A stretch of 7,133 bases of DNA from Bacteroidota bacterium (GTDB taxonomy: Bacteria; Bacteroidota; Bacteroidia; Bacteroidales; B39-G9). The number at the start of each line of letters is the position of its first letter. Position 1 is the stretch's first letter. The position numbers were made by a program, and so were the translations under genes. This document shows, piece after piece, positions 1 to 6,649 of the stretch. The notes beneath the pieces are model-generated. The model was not told the origin of the DNA, made no database searches, and was given only the letters and a program-made list of their open reading frames with translations. The stretch is taken from the NCBI GenBank assembly GCA_003648455.1, contig QMPG01000160.1:1-7133 (forward strand). The letters run 5' to 3'.

Positions 1-3000
1 TACATACATTGAATAGTTGTAATTCCGCTTATGAAACTGCCGTTAAAATTAACCCGCAGCGGATATTCAAAAACATAGCTTCCTTTTGGTAAATATGAGA
101 AAAAGAAATCTGTTGATGCGTCTTTGGTTGTTTCGTAATAACCAAGCCCATCTTGATATTTATATCGTGAAATGACGTTCATCGGCTCAAAGCAGGCTGC
201 CCGCATATCTTTCATGTGAACATATTCCATTTGTCGGTCAACTTTAATTTCAATTCTTACAATTACTTTGTCGCCAACTTTTAATTTTTTGTTATTAACA
301 GGCTCAATAACTTTTCCCGATTTGGTTTTCTTCTCAATAAACAATTTTTTTGTAATGCTCAAAGGTGTTTTGTGTGAAGTTATCTTGTCTAATTGTTCAA
401 AATATTGCCAGTAAACAGCACCCCAAGCCAAATGGTCGTCATTGCTTGTGAGCGTAACATTTCCCATTTGCGGTTTTATCTCATTTTTCGACCATGAGGT
501 TTTAAAATATCCTGTTCCTTTTTCTTGTTTAATCAAATTAGATTTTTTTGGTTCAATCTTAATATCTCCAAGTGAAATTTTAACCTCATTTTCGTTTGTC
601 AGCATATCTGTTCCTTGTAGCAATAAAGCATAAACTGCTTCTACTGTTGCTTTTGGTGTTCGCCAGTCTTGTGTTTGTTTCTGTTTTAGCAACCATACTT
701 GCAAATCGTTCACCGCTAAAGTATCTTTTGCAACTTCATTATATAGCTCAATCATTAAAGCCTGTGTCTCAATTGGTGCCTGATACCAATAATATCCCAA
801 CGAAACATCTTTCCAATACATTCCCATTTCGTCTGAATGCTGAGCATATTCGTTTAACGATTTAATAATATCGTATGGCGTTTTGTTGTCGTCATATCTG
901 TAAAGAGCAAGAGCTGTCATGCCTTGAAGATATTTATTGTTTTGTGTCCAGAATTTTGCTGCTTGATTTTTATAATAATTAAATGCTTGGTTATTATTTT
1001 TACTTATTGGAATATTGTTAAAAAAGCTTCGGGCATATAAATAATTAATCTGAATTCCCGAAATATGTTTTTTCTCCAGATTTTTTCCTTTATAATATTT
1101 TTTCAATTTTTGATAATCGTCATTAATTCTGTTATCTAAATATGAAATTGCTTTTGTTAACATGTTTTTTAACTCTGCATCATCATCATTAATAACATTC
1201 AATTTTAGCAGATGACCAAAACCCGATACAATATTTTGTGTAATATAGCGACTTTCGGGCATTCCGTCGAACCACGACCATCCACCGTTAGCTGTTTGCA
1301 TTGTTTTGAGTTTGTTTAATGCATTGTTTAACTCATTAGACATTTTATTGAGTTGAAAAAGTAATGCAATCTGCTTTTTTCGTTGACTTTCGTTCTCGGC
1401 ATTTAAAACCCATGGTGTTTCTTTAAGCAGAAGGCTTTTCAGTTCCTGGTTTTTTTCAAGATTAGATAATAGCTCAATTGAAGTTTTTGAATTTCGCCAA
1501 TGGTCAAATACCGTTTTAATTTTTGGTGAAGAATTAACAATATGCGACGCTAAAATATTTGCATAATATCTGCTGAAAATTTCTTGCGAGCATTCATTGC
1601 TGTGTTCCATTAAATATGGTAACGCTTGTATGGCATACCAAATAGGATTTTGTGTAAATTCTAATGTGAGTTTATAGTTTTGTAAAGTTTTTGATTTCTC
1701 TGAATTTAATAACTTAGTAAACATAAAATTTTTAGTGCCTTTTTTTCTTATTGGTAAAGGCAGCGATTCTGTTACAAGCATTCTGTTCGACAAAACAGGA
1801 ATAACATCTTGTTGAGCATCAGAAAAATTACCTGCTTTTGCAATTATCTTGTAATCAATAATATTGAGATTGTTTGGTATTTTAAGTTTCCAGTTTACCA
1901 ATGTATTCCCATTAGCATCTATTGTAAAGGGTTTAATAATTTTTTCATCAATAATAATATTCTTTAAAGTATCTGCCGAAAATGTTTCAAAGAATTGAAG
2001 AATGGCATTACCCGAAATTTTTTTGTCAGATAAATTGCTAATTTTTACAGGAAAAATAATAGTATCTCCTTGTCGGAAAAAACGAGGAATGTTAGGCAAT
2101 ACCATTAATGTTTTTTGAGTAATTATTTCTTTATTGATAAAACCATATTCCAAATCTTTTGTGTGAGAGAAACACATAAGACGCCACTTAGTGAGAGCAT
2201 CGGGCATTGTAAATTTTATTGTAACATCACCATTATCATCAGTTTTAAGATTAGGATAGAAAAAGGCTGTTTCATTAAAATTTGTTCGTGCTTTAATTAA
2301 ATTCAGTTCTTTTAAAATATTCTTTTTGTCTGTCTCTTGTTTTTGTTTATCCGACTCCCCAACTTCTTGTTTGGTTATAGGAGAAACGAGACTAACTTCT
2401 TCCATTTCTTCTTCCAGTGCTTCAGGAACAGATTTTTCACCGGTCATCATTCTTTTTGTGCTTTTATACATTATTCGTCCGTAATAAGAAAAGCCAAACC
2501 AGTTAAAACTGTCATAAGTATCAGAAGGGAAACTAAAGTATTTATTTACATTTTTATAAATAGAATTTGAACGAGTTGCATAAAAAGTATTTGTTTTCCA
2601 CGAAAGTGATGAATAATAATTTTTGTAAATATTAAAATTCCAGATGTTCTTTTTAAATTTATCTAATGATGCATCGTATAGGTCTGCCATCATTTCAGCC
2701 ATTACTTTTTCGCCGGCATTGTTTTTAATTTTTATTTTCCACTCTTCGCTTACACCCGGCAAGAGTTTATTTTTAAAAGTGCTAAACTCAAAATCAAGTT
2801 TTTTGTTGGTGTAAGGAACAGTAACAAGAGCATTGTGTTTGTATATTCTATTATTATAGATAAAAGTAAAATGTACAGAGAAATTTCCTCTTAAATCTTC
2901 AGTAATAGGAATTTTAATTGTTTGTTGATTGTTTTTTAATTGAATATTTTTTGAGCTTATTATTTTGTTTTTGCTTTCAACATCATACAAAATATTTACT

Positions 3001-6000
3001 TTTTTTAACGAAGTCCCGATTAAGAACACAGCATCTTCGCCGGGTTCACCATTGTCTTTAATTGCAGTAAACCAGTCAATAGTTTTATAAGGAACTTTTT
3101 TATCGTGCGGTGAATAAAGAGTGAAATATTTTTTTGTAATTATATTATTTCCAAATATATCTTTTGAGTAAATTTCAGCCACATATTTGCCTGATTTCCA
3201 AGATTTTACATCTTTAATTGTTGCCGTTTTATTTTGTTTGGTATCAAATTTAATATCAGCAGTAATATTTAATTTTTTTAAATTTTTATTAACATTCTCG
3301 TCTCTATAAATATTATTAGGATATTTTGAATACCAATTTTTTTGAGTATAAATAAATTTATCAGGTTTGTTCCACAGGCGTTTTCTTAATGTTATGTCCG
3401 GTTCTTGTAATTTATAAATTTTAATTTCACCTTTGGCAGGGATAAACTCATCGTTATAATTTTTAGTGATTATTTTTGTTGAAGAATACTCATCTTTATT
3501 TAATTTTTCAGGCAAATCCAAGTCAATTTTTAGAGCATTATAGGCAATAGAAATATTTTTGTCGGCAGATTGTGTTTCTCCGTTAATATCTGTAACATCA
3601 ACAGTAATAAAATAATTAAAAGCAGTATTGTTTGATTTTGGTATTGATAAATCGGGAATAGCTGTAAATTCAATTTTAAATTCGCCATTACTATTTGTAG
3701 TGCAAACACTGTTTTTAATTATAACGTTTTTTGAGTTAATGTATGGGTAATAATATTTGACCTGCCACAAAGGAGTTCTCTCAACAGTATATTTTACGCT
3801 TGCATTTGTAAGGTTCGACCCTGCATAACTTTTAGCAAAACCGGTAATTGATATTTTATTGTTTAAAAGATAATTTCCCTTTAAAGGATTGAATTTTACA
3901 AAAAATTTAGGTCGTTTATATTCTTCAACCGAAAATGCTACAGAGCCTTTGTTATTTTTTATCTGCATTAGTCCGTTTAAAGTGTTTTTTGGGATTTGAA
4001 ACGATCCCGAAAAGGTTCCAAATTCATTTGTCTTAAGATTTAGTTTGCTTATGTTTTTGTAATTTACATCTTTAAAAAATATTGTGCTAGTGTAATTTGG
4101 GATAATATTGTTTTTGTCGCCTTCGTTTTCAATCACAATTCCTTTAAAATGAACAGTTTGTCCTGGACGATAAATGGCACGGTCGGTAAAAAAGAATGTT
4201 TTTGTAATAACATTTTTCCGTATAGAATTTTTGTAAGAGTAAAAAGTGTTGTTTGTGCTTAGGTAATCATTATTATAAGAAAAATCTAGAGTGAAATTTT
4301 TACTGTTTTGACCAGGTCTAATTTCAAAAAATCCGTTCTTGTCACTTATATAATTTCCCCCTTTTATTTTTTCCGATTTTCTGGTTTTATAATCATATTT
4401 TCTATAGAAAACCTGAGCGTTTACATTGCTTATTGTTTCGCCGGTAGTTCTGTTTAACACAAAAAACTGAATTGTTCCATCGCTTTTTTGTCTTTTTATA
4501 TAACTTAAGTTTGTTACGGTAAACATATCAAACGAAACAATGTTACCGTCATACAAAAAATCTTTATTGTCGGCTACAATCAACACATATTGCCCAACAT
4601 TTAGTTTATCAATAATAAATTCTAAAGAATGACTGTTAAAATCATTGTCTTTAGGCATGTTAATTGATGACGACCAGATTGTTTTGGCATTTTTTATGTA
4701 TTTATCATACAGCTCTTCGCGTGAATAATTTCGTTTGCTATTTTCAATTTTTTCTTTATCATAAGTTACAATTTTTAAAAATGCATTAGTTTCGTTTTTG
4801 TAATTTATTTTAACAGCAAAATTTTTATCCGGCACAATATTTTTTTCAAGATTAAAAGATATGTTTTTAATTTCAATTTGAGCTTTTAAATTTTTGCATT
4901 TTTCGGCACCTTTTGTTTTGGGGAATTTATTAATTGTTCTGTTGCAAATATCAAAAGCTGTTTTATTATCATTTTTATAGATTGAGGTTTCTTTATATTT
5001 ATTGTTATATTTTTTAGCTCGTTTATTGTAAAACAAAGCTTTCAAATAAGATATTTCAGATGAATATGGATTGGTTTGAAATTTAGAATGTAATTTTTTT
5101 AATTCAGAAATATATAAGCTGTCTTTTTTTTCGTTTACAGAAAATTTATATGCAAAAGTTAGTCGTTTTAAATCAGCATCAATAAATGCTTCCTCATTTT
5201 TATTTTTAAGTCTGAAATTTAATAAGTCTTGTAAAACATTAACCGCATAAAAATGTAAAGAAAGAGTATCTGTTGTTGTAATATTTTTTTTTGCAAAGAT
5301 GTTGGCATCATCAAAATAAAATTCATCTTTAAGTTGAAATATATCAGCCGGTCGCGAAACACTTAATTCTGTTTTTGAGAAAAAATCAATTGCCCTGAAA
5401 GCGAGAAAATCGTATAAAGTAGGACGTGCTTTTTTCGATTTATTACCTTTTATTATTATGTCTTCATATTTATTTATAGATATTTTTTGTAGTTTGTCTC
5501 TTTCTGTTAACGATGCTTTATAATGGTATATAATTGTGCTTAAAATAGTATTTAAATCCCAAGTGCTTAAATCGTTATTATCGAAATTTACAGTTTGTGA
5601 GCGATTATAAAATTTCCAACGATTGGCTTTGTAATACATATAATACATCTCGGCAAGCATTGAATTTAAAATTGCATTGTTTGGGAATGTTGACAATTGA
5701 GCTTCTTTTTTAGTATCAATTATTAAATTCCCAAAATTGTTCTCAGTAGTTTGGTTAATAAATTTCAACTTATATGTAATAGCTTTTATTAGTTGTGGAG
5801 AGTTGTTGGTTTGTTTGGCATTTTTATAAATTGCTTCAACAATTTCTAAAGCAGATTTAGGCAAGCCTTTTTTCTCAAGAGAATCAACTTTTGCCCATTC
5901 TTTTTTATTTTTATCATCTTGTTTGTCAATAATTGAATTTTGATTGCTGGAAGAATCTTTAAATTTAAAACTCACTAGAATCAAAAAGATAATTATAATA

Positions 6001-6032
6001 ATATACGGTTTTTGAAAATGTTTTGAATTCAT
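1..6032 (-). CDS. Alpha-2-macroglobulin family protein (bacterial YfaS/COG2373-like), C-terminus cut by window edge
   Basis: Bacterial alpha-2-macroglobulins are large multidomain envelope proteins thought to trap proteases and protect the cell. Reading from the ATG at 6032 gives 2010 codons in one frame. Residues 1–9 are polar, and about 10–22 (YIIIIIFLILVSF) form a signal peptide or anchor. There is no lipobox cysteine, unlike lipoprotein YfaS of E. coli. About 30–380 is a charged helical N-terminal region containing PTLYDFLAFRAIDFF (204–218). Macroglobulin-like beta domains follow, with the MG2 signature TDRAIYRPGQTVHFKG (616–631) and VEEYKRPKF (about 702–710). A Glu/Lys-rich linker lies near 1190–1245. 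The alpha-2-macroglobulin core (FFYPNLKTD...ALTKWRLM, about 1257–1286), the thioester-domain helices (Cys1481) and NGGWSWFDG (1582–1590) come next. The C-terminal domain has VHMKDMRAACFEP (1938–1950) and ends at GITTIQCM; family members usually end a few dozen residues later. The thioester motif is CSQE, not CxEQ. No clear Shine-Dalgarno precedes the ATG. The family assignment is very secure; the protease target and activity are unknown. Confidence 0.95.
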   Translation of the reverse strand, partial: MNSKHFQKPYIIIIIFLILVSFKFKDSSSNQNSIIDKQDDKNKKEWAKVDSLEKKGLPKSALEIVEAIYKNAKQTNNSPQLIKAITYKLKFINQTTENNFGNLIIDTKKEAQLSTFPNNAILNSMLAEMYYMYYKANRWKFYNRSQTVNFDNNDLSTWDLNTILSTIIYHYKASLTERDKLQKISINKYEDIIIKGNKSKKARPTLYDFLAFRAIDFFSKTELSVSRPADIFQLKDEFYFDDANIFAKKNITTTDTLSLHFYAVNVLQDLLNFRLKNKNEEAFIDADLKRLTFAYKFSVNEKKDSLYISELKKLHSKFQTNPYSSEISYLKALFYNKRAKKYNNKYKETSIYKNDNKTAFDICNRTINKFPKTKGAEKCKNLKAQIEIKNISFNLEKNIVPDKNFAVKINYKNETNAFLKIVTYDKEKIENSKRNYSREELYDKYIKNAKTIWSSSINMPKDNDFNSHSLEFIIDKLNVGQYVLIVADNKDFLYDGNIVSFDMFTVTNLSYIKRQKSDGTIQFFVLNRTTGETISNVNAQVFYRKYDYKTRKSEKIKGGNYISDKNGFFEIRPGQNSKNFTLDFSYNNDYLSTNNTFYSYKNSIRKNVITKTFFFTDRAIYRPGQTVHFKGIVIENEGDKNNIIPNYTSTIFFKDVNYKNISKLNLKTNEFGTFSGSFQIPKNTLNGLMQIKNNKGSVAFSVEEYKRPKFFVKFNPLKGNYLLNNKISITGFAKSYAGSNLTNASVKYTVERTPLWQVKYYYPYINSKNVIIKNSVCTTNSNGEFKIEFTAIPDLSIPKSNNTAFNYFITVDVTDINGETQSADKNISIAYNALKIDLDLPEKLNKDEYSSTKIITKNYNDEFIPAKGEIKIYKLQEPDITLRKRLWNKPDKFIYTQKNWYSKYPNNIYRDENVNKNLKKLNITADIKFDTKQNKTATIKDVKSWKSGKYVAEIYSKDIFGNNIITKKYFTLYSPHDKKVPYKTIDWFTAIKDNGEPGEDAVFLIGTSLKKVNILYDVESKNKIISSKNIQLKNNQQTIKIPITEDLRGNFSVHFTFIYNNRIYKHNALVTVPYTNKKLDFEFSTFKNKLLPGVSEEWKIKIKNNAGEKVMAEMMADLYDASLDKFKKNIWNFNIYKNYYSSLSWKTNTFYATRSNSIYKNVNKYFSFPSDTYDSFNWFGFSYYGRIMYKSTKRMMTGEKSVPEALEEEMEEVSLVSPITKQEVGESDKQKQETDKKNILKELNLIKARTNFNETAFFYPNLKTDDNGDVTIKFTMPDALTKWRLMCFSHTKDLEYGFINKEIITQKTLMVLPNIPRFFRQGDTIIFPVKISNLSDKKISGNAILQFFETFSADTLKNIIIDEKIIKPFTIDANGNTLVNWKLKIPNNLNIIDYKIIAKAGNFSDAQQDVIPVLSNRMLVTESLPLPIRKKGTKNFMFTKLLNSEKSKTLQNYKLTLEFTQNPIWYAIQALPYLMEHSNECSQEIFSRYYANILASHIVNSSPKIKTVFDHWRNSKTSIELLSNLEKNQELKSLLLKETPWVLNAENESQRKKQIALLFQLNKMSNELNNALNKLKTMQTANGGWSWFDGMPESRYITQNIVSGFGHLLKLNVINDDDAELKNMLTKAISYLDNRINDDYQKLKKYYKGKNLEKKHISGIQINYLYARSFFNNIPISKNNNQAFNYYKNQAAKFWTQNNKYLQGMTALALYRYDDNKTPYDIIKSLNEYAQHSDEMGMYWKDVSLGYYWYQAPIETQALMIELYNEVAKDTLAVNDLQVWLLKQKQTQDWRTPKATVEAVYALLLQGTDMLTNENEVKISLGDIKIEPKKSNLIKQEKGTGYFKTSWSKNEIKPQMGNVTLTSNDDHLAWGAVYWQYFEQLDKITSHKTPLSITKKLFIEKKTKSGKVIEPVNNKKLKVGDKVIVRIEIKVDRQMEYVHMKDMRAACFEPMNVISRYKYQDGLGYYETTKDASTDFFFSYLPKGSYVFEYPLRVNFNGSFISGITTIQCM
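1540..1600 (-). other. Thioester-site region of the macroglobulin with permuted motif CSQE
   Basis: This segment encodes the helix that carries the reactive thioester in thioester-containing alpha-2-macroglobulins. The residues around Cys1481 read LMEHSNECSQEIFSRYYAN. Aligned on the Cys and the following F-S-R-Y-Y, the family pattern C-x-E-Q becomes C-S-Q-E. The codons are TGC TCG CAA GAA, so Glu and Gln are exchanged. In the family the thioester joins the Cys to the Gln three residues later, and that position is Glu here. The surrounding hydrophobic and aromatic residues look intact, so the fold is probably kept while the covalent chemistry is probably lost. This inference has not been tested. 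Confidence 0.8.
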
Positions 6033-6183
6033 GATTATTAATTTAAGATGAATAGAAAATTAAAAGCCTTGTAAATAAAGCAAAAGTTATACCAAATTTT
6101 TGTTAATAAATAAAAATATAACAAATTTGGTATTATATTTTGTCAAAAATTTGATAATAAATTTAATAATAAAATAAATTTTT
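6033..6183. other. AT-rich divergent intergenic region upstream of both genes
   Basis: This stretch separates the start of the minus-strand macroglobulin gene from the plus-strand riboswitch promoter. It is extremely A+T rich, with repeated AAATTT and TAATAA tracts, and I see no coding frame in it. The macroglobulin promoter must lie here or a little further right. The best −7-like match on the minus strand is AACTTTTG (complement of 6081–6088), one base off TAnnTTTG, and it has no convincing −33 partner. I therefore do not call it as a separate promoter. The A-rich sequence directly before the ATG has no Shine-Dalgarno, which is common in Bacteroidota. Confidence 0.6.
6089..6133. repeat. Imperfect inverted repeat in the divergent promoter region
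   Basis: The left arm ATACCAAATTT (6089–6099) is an exact reverse complement of the right arm AAATTTGGTAT (6123–6133). The pairing continues with GTTA (6102–6105) against TAAC (6119–6122) after two unpaired T residues. This gives an 11+4 bp stem with a 13-nt AT-rich loop. It lies 57–101 bp upstream of the macroglobulin start codon. It could be a regulator-binding site or a hairpin in the macroglobulin 5' leader. It has no GC-rich stem and lies between divergent genes, so a terminator role is unlikely. Chance is less likely than for a short repeat, but the AT-rich background inflates such matches. Confidence 0.55.
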
Positions 6184-6191
6184 TAACTTTG
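6184..6191 (+). promoter_or_regulatory. Bacteroidota-type −7 promoter element (TAnnTTTG)
   Basis: TAACTTTG is a perfect match to the TAnnTTTG −7 consensus used by the primary sigma factor of Bacteroidota. A start site would be expected around 6196–6199, about 30 nt before the riboswitch aptamer, which is where a promoter for it should be. No TTTG/TTG −33 element is evident at the usual spacing; the nearest TTTG (6150–6153) is too far upstream. The call rests on the −7 match and the position relative to the riboswitch. Confidence 0.55.
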
Positions 6192-6197
6192 CTGAAC

Positions 6198-6235
6198 TAA
6201 ATCAAATATTCTCGCCTGACAAGATGTTTGATTTA
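6198..6235 (+). promoter_or_regulatory. 5' leader hairpin overlapping riboswitch stem P1 (candidate anti-P1)
   Basis: TAAATCAAA (6198–6206) is an exact reverse complement of TTTGATTTA (6227–6235). The stem can be extended inward by U·G, A-U, U-A and U·G pairs (6207–6210 with 6223–6226), which leaves a loop of about 12 nt. The right arm covers most of the 5' strand of aptamer stem P1 (6226–6229 and 6232–6237). This hairpin and the ligand-bound aptamer therefore cannot both form fully. The expected transcription start falls almost exactly at its left arm, so it would be the first structure in the nascent RNA. The pairing is seen directly; the regulatory role is inferred. Confidence 0.5.
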
Positions 6236-6334
6236 TCAAGAAGAGTGGAGAGATTAGGCTCAATGAAACTCTAGCAACCTGGTAAATATTAAGGTGCTAA
6301 AACCTAACCCAATTTTGGGAAATGATAAAGAAAC
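6226..6334 (+). promoter_or_regulatory. SAM-I (S-box) riboswitch aptamer
   Basis: This RNA element binds S-adenosylmethionine and usually turns off methionine or SAM biosynthesis genes. Conserved blocks appear in the right order: TTTATCAAGAAGAGTGGAGAGA (6232–6253), CAATGAAACTCTAGCAACCT (6261–6280), GGTGCTAA (6293–6300) and GGGAAATGATAAAG (6317–6330). Stem P1 pairs UUUAUC (6232–6237) with GAUAAA (6324–6329), and can extend with GUUU (6226–6229) to AAAC (6331–6334). The upper P2 pairs UUAG (6254–6257) with CUAG (6271–6274). P3 pairs ACCU (6277–6280) with AGGU (6292–6295). P4 pairs CCCA (6308–6311) with UGGG (6316–6319) around a 4-nt loop. I did not resolve the P2-loop pseudoknot. The downstream gene is a homocysteine synthesis gene, a metabolically sensible target. 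No classic terminator hairpin with a U-tract follows directly, so the output mode is open. Confidence 0.92.
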
Positions 6335-6396
6335 ATTTAATATCATGAATGACAAGGTTATTTTAAGCAATTTTTCTACTAAGGGTTTTCCCAAAA
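6313..6396 (+). promoter_or_regulatory. Candidate alternative pairing between aptamer 3' side and downstream leader
   Basis: TTTTGGGAAA (6313–6322) includes the 3' strand of aptamer stem P4 and the J4/1 bases. It is an exact reverse complement of TTTCCCAAAA (6387–6396), giving 10 bp. Forming this helix would dismantle P4, and the aptamer should prevent it when SAM is bound. A short local hairpin GGG–TTTT–CCC (6383–6392) would compete for the same downstream strand. This is the best candidate for an expression platform near the aptamer. The complementarity is seen; the switching role is inferred. Confidence 0.4.
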
Positions 6397-6459
6397 GGAT
6401 TCTACTCAATTTTACTTTTCTTAATTTCAGTTTTCCATTAATGACTATGGTCATGCCTT

Positions 6460-6525
6460 GGTGCTGCTTGCAATAAATTGTTCGTTTTACTAAAACGAAT
6501 ATTAAACGCGAAGCAATATAGCACC
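6460..6525 (+). promoter_or_regulatory. Elongated RNA hairpin in the leader, function unknown
   Basis: Three collinear stems make one long rod. GGTGCT (6460–6465) pairs with AGCACC (6520–6525). GCTT then GC (6466–6471) pairs with AAGC (6511–6514) and GC (6508–6509), leaving G6510 bulged. TTCGTTTT (6481–6488) pairs with AAAACGAA (6492–6499) around an ACT loop. In total there are 20 Watson–Crick pairs, separated by internal loops at 6472–6480, 6500–6507 and 6515–6519. No U-run follows, so it does not look like an intrinsic terminator. The closing strand AGCACCT (6520–6526) is also complementary to AGGTGCT of the aptamer (6292–6298), which allows a long-range alternative. It may be a regulatory fold, an RNA-processing or stability element, or an uncharacterised RNA motif. 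Confidence 0.55.
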
Positions 6526-6616
6526 TAAAAATCAATTTAATAAATCAAGAAATAATTTGCGACTTTTTAATGGTTGTTTAGTCAGGAAACACAATAGAGT
6601 CATTTTAAACTTGCAA

Positions 6617-6624
6617 TAATTTTG
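6617..6624 (+). promoter_or_regulatory. Possible second −7 element close to the HcyBio gene
   Basis: TAATTTTG matches TAnnTTTG and would give a start roughly 20 nt before the start codon, producing a transcript that escapes the riboswitch. There is no TTTG/TTG at proper −33 spacing, and the motif is easily met by chance in such AT-rich DNA. It is weakly supported. Confidence 0.2.
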
Positions 6625-6637
6625 TTTAAATTTTAAT

Positions 6638-6642
6638 AAAGG
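6638..6642 (+). promoter_or_regulatory. Shine-Dalgarno-like AAAGG before the HcyBio start
   Basis: AAAGG lies 7 nt before the ATG at 6650. This spacing and sequence support the chosen start, although Shine-Dalgarno sequences are often weak or absent in Bacteroidota. Confidence 0.45.
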
Positions 6643-6649
6643 CATAACA

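Larger units (their letters stand above)
6335..6649 (+). other. Long untranslated leader between riboswitch and start codon (about 315 nt)
   Basis: I find no convincing protein here. Several open frames cross the stretch, but they lack a plausible start signal or recognisable protein character. The 6371–6440 part is pyrimidine-rich on the plus strand and contains TTCTACT twice (6374–6380 and 6400–6406). A small perfect hairpin, ATGAC–TATG–GTCAT, sits at 6441–6454, followed by the elongated hairpin at 6460–6525. The sequence from 6526 to the start codon is AT-rich and mostly unstructured. The decamer CTTGCAATAA occurs twice (6467–6476 and 6610–6619). The leader is much longer than an ordinary S-box expression platform, so a second regulatory element or a separate small transcript is possible. 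Confidence 0.6.

Noticed and set aside
442..865. Two overlapping plus-strand open frames (442–633 and 596–865)
   Set aside because: They lie antisense to the macroglobulin gene, whose frame here encodes clear thioester-domain and C-terminal family sequence. They show no family character of their own.
2115..2570. Plus-strand open frames at 2115–2300 and 2337–2570
   Set aside because: They are antisense to the conserved core and linker of the macroglobulin. Their Phe-rich translations are what reversed Lys/Glu-rich coding would give.
6240..6310. Other SAM- or cobalamin-class riboswitches, or a T-box
   Set aside because: The ordered blocks ATGAAAC–GCAACC–GGTGCTAA and the closing P1 are specific to SAM-I. 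No T-box (TGGNACCGCG-type) or B12-box sequence is present.
6294..6476. Possible 60-residue leader peptide on the plus strand
   Set aside because: It would start with GTG inside the conserved GGTGCTAA core of the riboswitch, has no ribosome-binding site, and ends inside the elongated hairpin. The RNA structures explain the sequence better.
6481..6510. Intrinsic terminator based on the 8-bp TTCGTTTT/AAAACGAA stem
   Set aside because: The stem is AT-rich and is followed by TATTAAAC, not a U-run, and no U-tract follows the larger hairpin either.
6260..6535. Minus-strand open frame of 91 residues
   Set aside because: It is the reverse strand of the riboswitch and structured leader. Its translation resembles no family and there is no promoter or ribosome-binding site for it.
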